Part shown: in pieces, positions 1 through 8,867 of the stretch
How the letters are laid out: each line of letters opens with the position of its first letter
Position numbering within the stretch: position 1 is the first letter of the stretch
NCBI RefSeq assembly: GCF_904848625.1
Contig: NZ_CAJHCP010000022.1
Coordinates: 1-64,000, forward strand
Reading direction: 5' to 3'
DNA length: 64,000 nt
Origin: Paraburkholderia metrosideri
GTDB lineage: Bacteria > Pseudomonadota > Gammaproteobacteria > Burkholderiales > Burkholderiaceae
Position numbers and translations under genes: made by a program
The notes under the pieces: generated by a model
What the model saw: only the letters and a program-made list of their open reading frames with translations
Databases searched by the model: none
Told to the model about the DNA's origin: nothing

Positions 1-370
1 GCAGCCCATTGGGCAGCCCATCCGCTGGCCGGATCATCCGGTCCACGTGTAACTACTACGGTAACTACTACGCGTGCGACCACCCCCGCCCGGAAACACT
101 TCCTGCACCCCCCTCCCGCCGCAGATACCGTTGCGGCATAGGCCCCAGCGTCTTCCTGACCATCGAAATAAACGCGCTCAAAGCCTGATAATCCGGTTCA
201 ACCGTAACCGTAACCGTAACCGCAACCGCAACCGCAACCGTCGACGCCAGCACATCGAGCCAGCGACGATCAGCGCGTCAAAGCCCGCCCGCTAACCGCA
301 ACGGCCCATTCCTCACAGCGAACCGCAGCGGCCGCAACATCCCCGTCTCATCAACTCGTCCACAAAAAAT
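1..370. other. Non-coding left edge with short repeats
   Basis: I see no credible gene here. The stretch holds an 8-bp direct repeat GCAGCCCA (1-8 and 13-20), a doubled TAACTACTACG unit around 50-72 and a tandem hexamer array (201-240, listed separately). Short open frames on both strands exist only because the repeats lack stops; their products are low in complexity and match nothing I recognise. It lies downstream of the M20 amidohydrolase gene, whose stop is at 371-373, and no T-rich hairpin is evident as its terminator. Confidence 0.6.
201..240. repeat. Tandem hexamer array (ACCGTA / ACCGCA)
   Basis: About six and a half copies of a 6-bp unit are visible. The first three are ACCGTA-like and the following ones ACCGCA-like, so the array looks like two homogenised blocks differing by one T/C change. 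Such an array can slip in copy number. No gene uses it, so any role is unknown. Confidence 0.8.
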
Positions 371-1567
371 CTACTCACCCTGCGCGAGAAACCGTTGCGC
401 CAGTCGCACCCAATACGTCGAGCCAATTGGCAGTAGTTCATCGTTGAAGTCGTAGCTGGCGTTATGCAGCATGCAAGGACCCGCCCCATGTCCTGAATCC
501 CGGTGGCCACCGTCGCCGTTTCCCAAAAACGCATAGCAGCCAGGCTTCGCAAGCAGCATGAACGAAAAATCCTCGGCGCCCATGGTAGGTTCCACGGCGT
601 CGTCGACATTTTCCGCCCCGACTATCTCCTTCATCACCGTCGCTGCAAAGCGTGCTTCTTCGCTGCTGTTGATCGTCGGCGGATAGTTTCTGTGGAAATG
701 GATCTTGACCGAGCAATCGTATGCGTCGGCCGTGCTCTCCGCGATCTTGCGCATGCGCGTTTCGATAAGATCAAGCGTTTCAGTGGTAAACGTCCGCACC
801 GTCCCGGCGATCCATGCATCATTTGGAACGACGTTCACGGCGTCGCCAGCATGAATCTGGGTAATGGACAACACAGCGGTATCGAGCGGCTTTTTATTTC
901 GCGTGATGATGCTCTGCAATCCATTCGCAATCTGCACCGCGGTGAAAACGGGATCACGACCGTTATGCGGCAGCGCCGCGTGAGATCCTATCCCTTTGAT
1001 TTCGATGCGAAATTCGTTGCTCGACGCCATGATCGGACCTTCAGTCACACCAAAGTGTCCCGCCGGCATACCCGGCCAGTTATGGATGCCAAACACGGCA
1101 TCAACCGGAAATTTCACAAACAGGCCGTCGTCGATCATGGCCTGAGCGCCCGCACCGCCTTCTTCGGCCGGCTGGAAAATGAACACGATCGTGCCGTCAA
1201 AGTCACCATGCTTGACCAGATGCCGCGCCGCACCGAGCAGCATTGCGGTGTGCCCGTCATGACCGCACGCATGCATCTTGCCGTCGTTTTTCGAGCGATG
1301 TTCGAAACTGTTCAACTCCTGAATCGGCAGCGCATCCATATCTGCGCGAAGACCAATGGAGCGTGGGCTGCTGCCGCGTTTCAGGACTCCAACCACGCCG
1401 GTCTTGCCCAAGCCACGGTGCGTTTCGATGCCCCACGATTCAAGGGTCTTGGCAACCAGATCAGATGTCGCCGTCTCTTCGTAGCGCAATTCCGGGCGGG
1501 CATGGATCGTTCGTCGAAGAGTCTGAATTTCGCCGTGTGCGGCTTGGATTTCGGGAATCAGTTTCAT
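371..1567 (-). CDS. M20 family metal-dependent amidohydrolase (hippurate hydrolase-like)
   Basis: A 398-residue cytosolic hydrolase of the M20D peptidase/aminoacylase family, which removes acyl groups from N-acyl amino acids such as hippurate or IAA conjugates; the exact substrate cannot be read from sequence. Seen motifs are RADMDALP (74-81), the metal-binding HACGHDGH (99-106, with C101 and H103), QPAEEGG (132-138) and GIHNWPG (around H162). The open frame extends 83 codons further upstream, but that part is low-quality and antisense to the next gene; ATG 1567 (MKLIPEI) fits the family N-terminus. It is transcribed divergently from the molybdopterin oxidoreductase gene across 185 bp. Confidence 0.88.
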   Translation of the reverse strand: MKLIPEIQAAHGEIQTLRRTIHARPELRYEETATSDLVAKTLESWGIETHRGLGKTGVVGVLKRGSSPRSIGLRADMDALPIQELNSFEHRSKNDGKMHACGHDGHTAMLLGAARHLVKHGDFDGTIVFIFQPAEEGGAGAQAMIDDGLFVKFPVDAVFGIHNWPGMPAGHFGVTEGPIMASSNEFRIEIKGIGSHAALPHNGRDPVFTAVQIANGLQSIITRNKKPLDTAVLSITQIHAGDAVNVVPNDAWIAGTVRTFTTETLDLIETRMRKIAESTADAYDCSVKIHFHRNYPPTINSSEEARFAATVMKEIVGAENVDDAVEPTMGAEDFSFMLLAKPGCYAFLGNGDGGHRDSGHGAGPCMLHNASYDFNDELLPIGSTYWVRLAQRFLAQGE

Positions 1568-1752
1568 GATGGAGTGTTTGACGCACTTGTACTTTGACTT
1601 GCTTGGGATCGCTCGGGGCCACATAGGCCCGGGCACGGTGATAATCGATTCTACGCCGAAGGCCTTTTTGACGGCACTATCGAGGCCACTCGCCAATGGA
1701 CGTAAAATCCCGCTTTGCTCCGTCGCTTTTCGTTTCCGCCGATAAATAACCC

Positions 1753-3831
1753 ATGAATGCTCCGACAGAATTCGCGCGTGCCGTGTGCCCGCATGATTGC
1801 CCCGATACCTGCGCAATGCGCGTAACCGTCGAGAATGGTCGAGCGCTCAAGGTCGCCGGTGATCCGGATCACGCGCCGACACAGGGAGCGTTGTGTACCA
1901 AAGTCACGCGCTATCCGGAGCGTGTGTACCATCCGAACCGGCTGACTACGCCGATGAAACGCGTCGGGCGAAAGGGCGAAGGGCGCTTCGAGCCGATCAG
2001 TTGGGACGAGGCAATGGAGTTGGCGGCAACCCGTCTGTCGGAAATTGCGAGCCGCGCGCCGGAAGCGATCCTGCCCTACAGCTACGCGGGCACGATGGGC
2101 CTCGTTCAGGGCGACAGTATTGCGCAACGGTTTTTTCACAAGCTGGGCGCGTCGCAACTGGACCGCACCATCTGTGCGGCAGCCGGAGCCGCCGGTTTGA
2201 AGTACACGTATGGCGCAAGCGTCGGCATGCTCACCGAGTTTTTTGCGGAAAGCGAAGTGATTTTGATCTGGGGATCGAATCCGATCGCGTCGAATCTGCA
2301 TTTCTGGACCCGTGCGCAGGAGGCCAAGCGTCGCGGCGCGCGTCTGATTGCGATCGATCCTTATCGCTCGTTGACCGCCGAGAAATGCCATCAGCATATT
2401 GCGCTCAAGCCCGGTACGGACGGCGCATTAGCACTCGGCATGATCAACGTCCTGATTGCAGAAAACCTGCTCGATCACGCGTACATCTCCGCGCATACGC
2501 TGGGATTCGACGAATTGAAGGGGCGCGCGCTGACCTATACGCCGTCGCGCGTTAGCGAAATCTGCGGCATTAAAGAGCAGGAAATCATCGAACTTGCACG
2601 ACTTTATGCAGGTACGAAGAAAGCCGCCATTCGCATGAACTACGGTCTGCAGCGCGTTCGCGGCGGCGGCAATGCCGTGCGCGCAATCGCCTGTTTGCCG
2701 TCGCTCACCGGCGCCTGGCGCGAGCGTGCGGGCGGTGCGCTGCTGTCCTCCAGCGGGTGGGCGCCGGTCGACTCGCACGCGCTTCAGCGTCCGGACCTGA
2801 TGCCGGGATGGCCGTCCAAGGTCAGCCGTGTCATCAATATGAATGCAATTGGCGACGCGTTGCTGCATCCCGGCGACGCCACTTTCGGCCCCAAGGTCGA
2901 AGCCGTCGTCGTCTATAACTCGAATCCTGTCGCCGTTGCACCCGATTCGCAGAAGGTCGCGGAAGGTTTTGCGCGCGACGATCTCTTCACGATCGTCCTC
3001 GAACACTTCCAGACCGATACCGCCGATTACGCCGATCTGCTGTTACCCGCGACGACGCAACTCGAACATCTCGACGTGCACAAATCGTACGGGCATACCC
3101 ACGTGATGCTCAACCAGCCGGCCATTTCCCCCGTCGGAGAGGCACGCCCAAACACCGAGATCTTTCGCGGCCTGGCGCGTCAAATGGGACTCGACGACCC
3201 CGCATTGTTCGAAACGGACGAAGTCGTCGCGCAAGCCGCATTCCGCTGGGAAGACAAGACGCTCGAAGGCGTTGACTGGGACACGCTAAAGAACACGGGT
3301 TGGGCGAAGCTGAACCTGCCGGACGCGCCCTTCGCCGAAGGTGGTTTCAGAACGCCGTCCGGAAAATGCGAGTTCTACAGTGAGCGTCTGGCTCAGCAGG
3401 GACTCGACCCACTGCCGGACTATCTGCCGCCCTACGAATCTGCGGATGGCGCGCCCGAACTCGCCGCCCGTTATCCACTCGCCATGATCTCGCCGCCCGC
3501 CCGCAATTTCCTGAACAGCACGTTCGTGAACATCGAAAGTCTGCGATCCACGGAAGGCGAACCGCATCTCGACATGCACCCGTCCGACGCGCATATGCGC
3601 GACATCGTCGACGGAAACCAGGTGCGCATTTTCAACGATCGCGGTTCGATGCAGGCGCGCGCCCGAGTCACCGACAAAGCGCGCGAAGGCCTCGTCGTCG
3701 GCCTGTCGATATGGTGGAAAAAACTCGCGCCGGACGGTCGCAACGCCAATCAGGTCACGAGCCAGGCGTTGACCGACCTCGGCGGATCGGCGACCTTCTA
3801 TGACTGCCTGGTCGAAGTCGAACGCGTTTGA
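1753..3831 (+). CDS. Molybdopterin oxidoreductase family protein
   Basis: A 692-residue enzyme of the DMSO reductase/formate dehydrogenase superfamily. An N-terminal 4Fe-4S motif is visible as C12-x3-C16-x3-C20-x27-C48. The molybdopterin domain follows, with C141 (in TICAAAG) at a plausible Mo-ligand position, then a C-terminal molydopterin-binding domain from about residue 570 (SPPARNFLNSTF). There is no twin-arginine or other signal peptide, so it is probably cytoplasmic. No membrane or Fe-S partner subunit lies beside it, so it is probably a stand-alone oxidoreductase; the substrate is unknown. Orthologues are often mislabelled formate dehydrogenase. Confidence 0.85.
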   Translation: MNAPTEFARAVCPHDCPDTCAMRVTVENGRALKVAGDPDHAPTQGALCTKVTRYPERVYHPNRLTTPMKRVGRKGEGRFEPISWDEAMELAATRLSEIASRAPEAILPYSYAGTMGLVQGDSIAQRFFHKLGASQLDRTICAAAGAAGLKYTYGASVGMLTEFFAESEVILIWGSNPIASNLHFWTRAQEAKRRGARLIAIDPYRSLTAEKCHQHIALKPGTDGALALGMINVLIAENLLDHAYISAHTLGFDELKGRALTYTPSRVSEICGIKEQEIIELARLYAGTKKAAIRMNYGLQRVRGGGNAVRAIACLPSLTGAWRERAGGALLSSSGWAPVDSHALQRPDLMPGWPSKVSRVINMNAIGDALLHPGDATFGPKVEAVVVYNSNPVAVAPDSQKVAEGFARDDLFTIVLEHFQTDTADYADLLLPATTQLEHLDVHKSYGHTHVMLNQPAISPVGEARPNTEIFRGLARQMGLDDPALFETDEVVAQAAFRWEDKTLEGVDWDTLKNTGWAKLNLPDAPFAEGGFRTPSGKCEFYSERLAQQGLDPLPDYLPPYESADGAPELAARYPLAMISPPARNFLNSTFVNIESLRSTEGEPHLDMHPSDAHMRDIVDGNQVRIFNDRGSMQARARVTDKAREGLVVGLSIWWKKLAPDGRNANQVTSQALTDLGGSATFYDCLVEVERV

Positions 3832-3978
3832 AAATACAGGAGAAATCCCTGTCGCGCTGGCTCAGGAGCGGTTCGAGGCTGCAGTCTAACCAGGTTGCTT
3901 TTCGCGAATAGCAACGTGGTGTGCATGCTACGATGCGTTTTTAGCACGACCATTCGAAAATAAATCAGGAGACGCTGC

Positions 3979-5652
3979 ATGGACAAAATCTGGCTGAAAT
4001 CTTATCCGCCTGGCGTTCCCGCAGAAATTGACACGAGCCGCTATTCATCGGTTGCCGACCTGCTTGAAGAGGCCTTCCGTGAGCATCGCGCAAAACCTGC
4101 GTTCGCCTGCATGGGTAAAGAGCTCAGCTACGGCGAAATCGACACGTTGTCACGCAAGCTTGCGGCGTGGTTCCAGTCAAAGGGAATCGCCCGCGGTGCG
4201 CGTATCGCGATCATGATGCCGAACGTGCTGCAATATCCGGTGGCGATTGCTGCCATCCTGCGCGCGGGTTATGTGGTGGTGAACGTGAACCCGTTGTACA
4301 CGCCGCGGGAGCTCGAGCATCAGCTCAAGGACAGCGGCGCAGAAGCTATTATTCTGCTCGAAAATTTCGCGGTGACGTTGCAGCAGATCGTGCGCAACAC
4401 CTCGGTCAAACATGTCGTCGTGGCGGCGATGGGCGATCTGATGGGGATCAAGGGCGCGCTGGTGAATTTCGTCGTGCGCAAGGTGAAGAAGATGGTGCCG
4501 GCGTGGAGCCTGCCGGGCCACGTGCCGTTCAATACCGCGATCGCCGAAGGCGCGCGCCAGAGTTTCAAGCCGGTTCAGCAAGGTCCGGACGACGTCGCAT
4601 TTCTCCAGTACACGGGCGGAACGACCGGCGTGGCAAAGGGGGCGACGCTGCTGCATCGAAACCTGATTGCGAACGTGTTGCAGTCGGAAGTCTGGCTCGA
4701 TCCGGTTCGCGCGAATCGCACGGATATCGATCAGTTCATCACCGTGGTCGCGTTGCCGCTTTATCACATCTTCGCGCTGACCGTATGCGGGCTGCTGACC
4801 ATGCGTACCGGCGGCCTCGGCGTGCTGATTCCAAATCCGCGTGATATTCCCGGCACTATCAAAGCGCTCGAAGGTTATGCGATCACGACGTTCCCGGCCG
4901 TCAACACGCTATACAACGCGTTTCTGAACAGTCCGGACTTCCACAAGCTGAATTTCTCGAAACTGCTGGCAGCAAACGGCGGAGGCATGGCGGTGCAGGA
5001 AGCGGTGGCCAAGCGCTGGTTCGAACAGACGCATACGCCGATCATCGAAGGGTACGGCCTGTCGGAAACGTCGCCATGCGTGACCTGCAATCCGGCCACG
5101 GTCACCGAATACAGTGGGACGATTGGCTTGCCGCTGCCGTCCACGGAAATTTCGATTCGCGACGACGAAGGCAATGAAGTGCCGCTCGGCCAGCCTGGCG
5201 AGATCTGCATTCGGGGCCCGCAAGTGATGGCTGGCTACTGGAAGCGGCCCGACGAAACCGCCAAGGTGATGACATCGGACGGCTTCTTCAAATCAGGCGA
5301 TGTCGGCCTGATGAACGAAAACGGCTACGTGAAGATTGTCGACCGTAAAAAGGACATGATTCTGGTGTCCGGCTTCAACGTCTATCCGAACGAAATCGAA
5401 GACGTGGTCGCGAAATTGCCGGGCGTGTTCGAAGTCGCCGCGGTTGGCGTGCCAGACCAGCATTCGGGCGAGGCGGTGAAAATCTTCGTTGTGAAGAAAG
5501 ACCCGGCGCTGACCGACGCCGATATCCTCGCTTACTGCAAAACGCAGCTGACCGGCTACAAGCGTCCCAAGATCGTCGAATTCCGCACGGAACTACCTAA
5601 GAGCAATGTCGGCAAGATACTGCGCCGCGAACTGCGTGATGGGCGCGTGTAA
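3979..5652 (+). CDS. fadD: Long-chain-fatty-acid--CoA ligase
   Basis: A 557-residue ANL-superfamily enzyme that activates fatty acids to acyl-CoA through an acyl-adenylate, feeding beta-oxidation. Seen motifs are the P-loop-like AMP-binding segment YTGGTTGVAKG (211-221), GYGLSETSP (358-366), and the C-terminal hinge/lysine region with VDRKKDMI and the PKSNVGKILRR tail. Length and N-terminus match E. coli FadD (561 aa). A good Shine-Dalgarno AGGAG (3968-3972) supports ATG 3979. It is monocistronic, 147 bp after the molybdopterin gene, and ends in a very strong terminator (5670-5715). Confidence 0.92.
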   Translation: MDKIWLKSYPPGVPAEIDTSRYSSVADLLEEAFREHRAKPAFACMGKELSYGEIDTLSRKLAAWFQSKGIARGARIAIMMPNVLQYPVAIAAILRAGYVVVNVNPLYTPRELEHQLKDSGAEAIILLENFAVTLQQIVRNTSVKHVVVAAMGDLMGIKGALVNFVVRKVKKMVPAWSLPGHVPFNTAIAEGARQSFKPVQQGPDDVAFLQYTGGTTGVAKGATLLHRNLIANVLQSEVWLDPVRANRTDIDQFITVVALPLYHIFALTVCGLLTMRTGGLGVLIPNPRDIPGTIKALEGYAITTFPAVNTLYNAFLNSPDFHKLNFSKLLAANGGGMAVQEAVAKRWFEQTHTPIIEGYGLSETSPCVTCNPATVTEYSGTIGLPLPSTEISIRDDEGNEVPLGQPGEICIRGPQVMAGYWKRPDETAKVMTSDGFFKSGDVGLMNENGYVKIVDRKKDMILVSGFNVYPNEIEDVVAKLPGVFEVAAVGVPDQHSGEAVKIFVVKKDPALTDADILAYCKTQLTGYKRPKIVEFRTELPKSNVGKILRRELRDGRV

Positions 5653-5669
5653 GCAATAGCGCCATAGCG

Positions 5670-5715
5670 AAACAGAAAGGCCCGGCAAACGAAAGTTTGC
5701 CGGGCCTTTCTGTTT
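5670..5715. terminator. Very strong bidirectional terminator hairpin after fadD
   Basis: A perfect 21-bp stem (5670-5690 pairing with 5695-5715) closed by a GAAA tetraloop. The stem starts with an A-run and ends with a T-rich arm, so it can stop transcription from fadD and from the opposite direction. Confidence 0.93.
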
Positions 5716-5787
5716 ATATCCGCAGCGATTCGAATCACAACGCTTGGCGCCGCTCCCACGCTATTCAAACAAAAAGCCGCACAAAAA

Positions 5788-5809
5788 AAAGGCGCCCGAA
5801 GGCGCCTTT
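5788..5809 (-). terminator. Intrinsic terminator of the porin gene
   Basis: On the minus strand a 9-bp stem AAAGGCGCC/GGCGCCTTT with a 4-nt TTCG loop is followed by an unbroken T-run (A-run 5783-5790 on the plus strand). It lies 26 bp past the porin stop codon. Confidence 0.92.
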
Positions 5810-5835
5810 GAGATGCACTGCTTTTTTACGACTTA

Positions 5836-7005
5836 TTAGAACTTGTGACGGATGCCGACGCGTGCCGTGAACTGGTTCTGGCTGGTCGACGGCGTCAGGT
5901 TGTTGATGTTCGCCGTTGCTGCGACGACATCGCCTGCTGCGTTCACCGTGTCGCCCGTAGCGTGCTGGTACACGCCCGTTACGTACACGTCGGTACGCTT
6001 GGACAGGAAGTAGTCGATGCCCAACGCGCCCTGGTGGTACTGAGCGCGCGAATTGCCTTCGACCTGCGTGCCGCGCGTGTAGTCATACGCTGCGCCAACC
6101 AGCAGAGCCGGGGTCAACTGATACTTGAAGTTGACTTCGCCGTTGTTGAACGTAGCCGACTGGCCCTTGAACGGCGATGCGAATGCCGAGCCCAGGTTGC
6201 CGAAGCGGATGTTCGAGTACGTTGCACCGATCGTTGCTGCGCCGAACGTGTATGCGCCGCCAGCACCGATGACCTGATACGTGTTAGCCGATGCGAAGCC
6301 CGAGTAGATCGTGTTCGTCACAGCAGCGTTGGCAGCCGTTGCCGTACCGCCGTTGTTGAACAGGCCGCCCGAAGCTGCCGGCGTACGCGAGTTCAAGTAC
6401 GCTGCGGCCAACTGGAGGGGACCGTTGTTGTAACCTGCGCCCAACGACCAGATCTGGTTGCCGGTGAAGTTGCCCGACTGGCCGCCGAAGCTGTACGTGC
6501 CGCCGAACGTCAGGCCGCCGTAGTTGCTGCTCGTGTACTTGACCGTGTTGTTGGTGCGGTACGCGTTGTTGAAGTTGTCGAGGTCGCCCGGGTGAGCCGC
6601 GATGTAGCCGCCCCACTGATCGCCCACTTCCAGCGGACCGACATAGTCGACCACGGAGTCGTACTGACGACCCAGCGTGACGGTACCAGCCTGGCTCGAC
6701 AGACCCACGAATGCTTGACGACCGAACAGCAGACCGCCTTGACCCAGCTTGCCGTTGTTCACGTCAAAGCCGTTTTCCAACACGAAGATTGCCTTCAGAC
6801 CGCCGCCCAGATCTTCCGTGCCGCGCAGACCCCAACGCGAGCCTTGCAGTTCGCCGCTGGACAGGTTGTACAGGTGGCTGCCACCTGCGTTCGTGTTGAA
6901 GTTGAAACCTTCATCAATAATGCCGTACAGGGTCACGCTGCTCTGAGCATGTGCGACGCCTGCGAATGCGCCCAGGGCTGCGAGAGCGAGAAGCGACTTT
7001 TTCAT
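5836..7005 (-). CDS. Outer membrane porin (OmpC-like, Gram-negative porin family)
   Basis: A 389-residue general diffusion porin of the Burkholderia type, expected to form a trimeric 16-stranded barrel in the outer membrane. Residues 1-20 are a signal peptide (MKKSLLALA...GVAHA, cleavage before QSSVTLYG). The barrel shows typical alternating strands such as VTLYGIIDEG and LTFGGTYSF, and ends with HKF; the terminal Phe is the signal for BAM-dependent insertion. ATG 7005 is preceded by GGAGA at good spacing; the open frame runs 41 codons further upstream but that would bury the signal peptide. Substrate preference cannot be told. Confidence 0.93.
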   Translation of the reverse strand: MKKSLLALAALGAFAGVAHAQSSVTLYGIIDEGFNFNTNAGGSHLYNLSSGELQGSRWGLRGTEDLGGGLKAIFVLENGFDVNNGKLGQGGLLFGRQAFVGLSSQAGTVTLGRQYDSVVDYVGPLEVGDQWGGYIAAHPGDLDNFNNAYRTNNTVKYTSSNYGGLTFGGTYSFGGQSGNFTGNQIWSLGAGYNNGPLQLAAAYLNSRTPAASGGLFNNGGTATAANAAVTNTIYSGFASANTYQVIGAGGAYTFGAATIGATYSNIRFGNLGSAFASPFKGQSATFNNGEVNFKYQLTPALLVGAAYDYTRGTQVEGNSRAQYHQGALGIDYFLSKRTDVYVTGVYQHATGDTVNAAGDVVAATANINNLTPSTSQNQFTARVGIRHKF

Positions 7006-7309
7006 CGAATGATCTCCAAGGATTACGAATCTTTTATACAAGGCGAATATTTTGTGTGGCTCTCTGGGCCTTGCTTGTCCAACTTCGCGAGAAGTTGCAC
7101 GTAATGTAACAAAAGGCATACATGGCACAAAGAAAAAGGAGGGGGCCTGGAAGGCTCCTGTTTCGTTTACGCAACATGGTCTAAAATCTTGAATTAGCTG
7201 CCCATTTCATGCGAAATCAAGGTTGCCGCGCAGTCGGTTTTGCCCCGCAAAGCCTTGTCACGTGGACCTGCCACTTCGGTGAGGCAGTTGTTGAATCAGG
7301 GAGTGCTTA
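7006..7309. other. Divergent intergenic region, porin and coq7
   Basis: A 304-bp region that must hold the promoters of the porin (leftward) and coq7 (rightward). On the minus strand a TATAAA element (around 7033-7040) is a candidate porin -10 box, without a clear -35 box. A perfect inverted repeat CAACTTC-GCGA-GAAGTTG sits at 7080-7097. It could be an operator or a leader hairpin. No small gene is seen. Confidence 0.5.
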
Positions 7310-7948
7310 ATGTTTCTGGACGAGTTGATTACCGAGTTTGATCGGGGTTTACGCTCAATGACCGGCGTATCGCGGATGAGTCGTCCGTTGCCGGTTCCGC
7401 AAGAATCGGCGGCGCTGGCGGAGGCGCCCGAGCTCTCGCCGGCAGAGCGCGCACACGCCGCGGGTTTGATGCGTGTGAACCATGTGGGCGAGGTCTGCGC
7501 ACAGGCGCTCTATCAGGCTCAGAAACTCGCTACGAAATCGCCGTCGTTGCGCGCCGTTTTCAATCACGCCGCGATCGAAGAAGAGGATCACCTCGCGTGG
7601 ACCGCGAAGCGCCTTGAAGCACTCGACTCGCGCCCCAGTCTGCTGAACCCGCTCTGGTATACCGGCGCGCTCGCTATTGGTCTCGCGGCGGGCCGTCTGG
7701 GTGACCGCGTCAGTCTCGGTTTCATGGCCGAAACCGAACGCCAGGTGGAACAGCATCTCGATAGCCACCTGGATGAATTGCCGGCCGCCGACCGCGAGTC
7801 GCGAGCCATCGTCGAACAGATGCGCGCAGACGAAGCGGAGCACGGCAAAGCTGCGATCGACGCCGGCGGCATCGAGTTGCCATTCCCGGCGCGTGCGTTG
7901 ATGCGCGCCGTATCGAAAGTGATGACGAAAACCGCCTATTACATATAG
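7310..7948 (+). CDS. coq7: Demethoxyubiquinone hydroxylase Coq7
   Basis: A 212-residue di-iron monooxygenase that hydroxylates 2-octaprenyl-3-methyl-6-methoxy-1,4-benzoquinol in ubiquinone synthesis, acting at the inner membrane. The ferritin-like iron ligands are all visible: E61 (in HVGEVCAQ), E91 and H94 (EEEDH), E143 (AETER), E175 and H178 (DEAEH). Coq7 replaces UbiF in many proteobacteria, including Burkholderiales. A Shine-Dalgarno AGGGAG precedes ATG 7310. It is monocistronic with its own terminator. Confidence 0.94.
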   Translation: MFLDELITEFDRGLRSMTGVSRMSRPLPVPQESAALAEAPELSPAERAHAAGLMRVNHVGEVCAQALYQAQKLATKSPSLRAVFNHAAIEEEDHLAWTAKRLEALDSRPSLLNPLWYTGALAIGLAAGRLGDRVSLGFMAETERQVEQHLDSHLDELPAADRESRAIVEQMRADEAEHGKAAIDAGGIELPFPARALMRAVSKVMTKTAYYI

Positions 7949-7984
7949 CGTTTACAGCACCGTCGCTTATCTCTTCTGAAAGTG

Positions 7985-8010
7985 GGACGGCGCCCCCTGC
8001 GCCGTCCTTT
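7985..8010 (+). terminator. Intrinsic terminator of coq7
   Basis: A 9-bp stem GGACGGCGC/GCGCCGTCC with a 5-nt loop, followed by TTT. It lies 36 bp after the coq7 stop. Confidence 0.8.
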
Positions 8011-8222
8011 GAATGTCTCCCCAATACCCTCCGGCATCTCTTAAATCCGCTTAACGATCTCTTTCATTCCGCGCGCTTCCCCGGCACTTTTCACGTATCA
8101 CCTTCACAAGCTTCACTAGCTCATTCATTTATAACGGTTTTCCGTTTTATGCATGATGTGAACGAGTCGCGCTAAGTCCTTGTTCTAACAAACAAAATCC
8201 GCTCGAAAAGCGTCGGTCTCCC
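8011..8222. other. Spacer upstream of the mra promoter
   Basis: No gene is seen. The stretch is AT-richer than its surroundings. It contains a small hairpin AACGG-TTTT-CCGTT (8133-8146) with a short T-run that could act as a back-up terminator before the mra promoter. Confidence 0.45.
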
Positions 8223-8251
8223 TTGACCCCTGTTTAGCGTTCCTCTAAAGT
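8223..8251 (+). promoter_or_regulatory. Candidate sigma-70 promoter of the dcw cluster (Pmra)
   Basis: TTGACC (8223-8228), a 17-bp spacer and TAAAGT (8246-8251). A start near 8258 would put the MraZ-like boxes over the -10 edge and the transcription start, as expected for autorepression. The resulting leader before mraZ is about 155 nt. Confidence 0.65.
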
Positions 8252-8284
8252 GGGAGACAGTGTGAGAAAGTGTATTTTTGTGTG
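8250..8284 (+). promoter_or_regulatory. MraZ operator: four GTGKG boxes with 10-bp period
   Basis: GTGGG (8250-8254), GTGTG (8260-8264), GTGTA (8270-8274) and GTGTG (8280-8284), each separated by exactly 5 bp. Known MraZ sites are direct GTGG/TGGG-type repeats at 10-bp spacing just upstream of mraZ, bound by the ring-shaped MraZ oligomer. Position and period match; binding is inferred. Confidence 0.75.
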
Positions 8285-8411
8285 ATCTCACGTGCAGTTT
8301 CGGGTAGATTTTCACGAATCGGGCAGCCGGCGCAAAAGTGCCGCGAGCAACTAGTCGCAGGGGACAGGAGTCAGCGCCAAAGCGCGAGCTCTGGTCACAG
8401 GGGAGAGCGAA

Positions 8412-8840
8412 GTGTTCCAAGGGGCGTCGGCGTTGACGCTCGATGCGAAAGGGCGGATGTCGATCCCTTCTCGTTATCGGGATGCGCTGCAAACACAGGC
8501 AGAGGGCCGGGTGACGATCACCAAGCACCCGGACGGCTGCCTGTTGCTCTTTCCGCGCCCGGAGTGGGAAATCTTTCGCGACAAAGTCGACAAGCTGCCC
8601 ATGAACGCAGCCTGGTGGAAACGCATTTTTCTCGGTAATGCAATGGATGTAGATATGGACGGCGCAGGCCGCGTGCTGGTGTCGCCGGAGTTGCGCATGG
8701 CTGGTGGGTTGGAGAAAGAAGTGAACCTGCTCGGTATGGGCCGTCACTTCGAGTTGTGGGACGCACAAACTTACGCCGCGAAGGAACAGGCGGCGATCGC
8801 CGAGGGCATGCCCGAAGCGCTGAAGAATTTCACGTTCTGA
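8412..8840 (+). CDS. mraZ: Transcriptional regulator MraZ
   Basis: A 142-residue DNA-binding protein with two SpoVT/AbrB-like MraZ repeats: LTLDAKGRMSIPSRYRDAL (about 8-26) and VDMDGAGRVLVSPELR (about 78-93). In other bacteria it forms a ring and represses its own operon, here probably through the boxes at 8250-8284. The start is GTG 8412, chosen because GGGGAGAG (8400-8407) sits at the right distance and the product begins MFQGASALTLD like its orthologues. It is the first gene of the dcw cluster, 15 bp before the rsmH open frame (27 bp before the likelier ATG 8868). Confidence 0.94.
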   Translation: MFQGASALTLDAKGRMSIPSRYRDALQTQAEGRVTITKHPDGCLLLFPRPEWEIFRDKVDKLPMNAAWWKRIFLGNAMDVDMDGAGRVLVSPELRMAGGLEKEVNLLGMGRHFELWDAQTYAAKEQAAIAEGMPEALKNFTF

Positions 8841-8867
8841 TCGCGGCATACATATATGGCACCTGCG

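Noticed and set aside
74..295. Small Asn-Arg repeat protein on the left edge
   Set aside because: The repeat comes straight from the ACCGTA/ACCGCA array; no ribosome site and no family.
5845..7104. Plus-strand frame of 419 codons opposite the porin gene
   Set aside because: The minus strand has a signal peptide, beta-barrel pattern and terminal Phe; the plus frame is its shadow.
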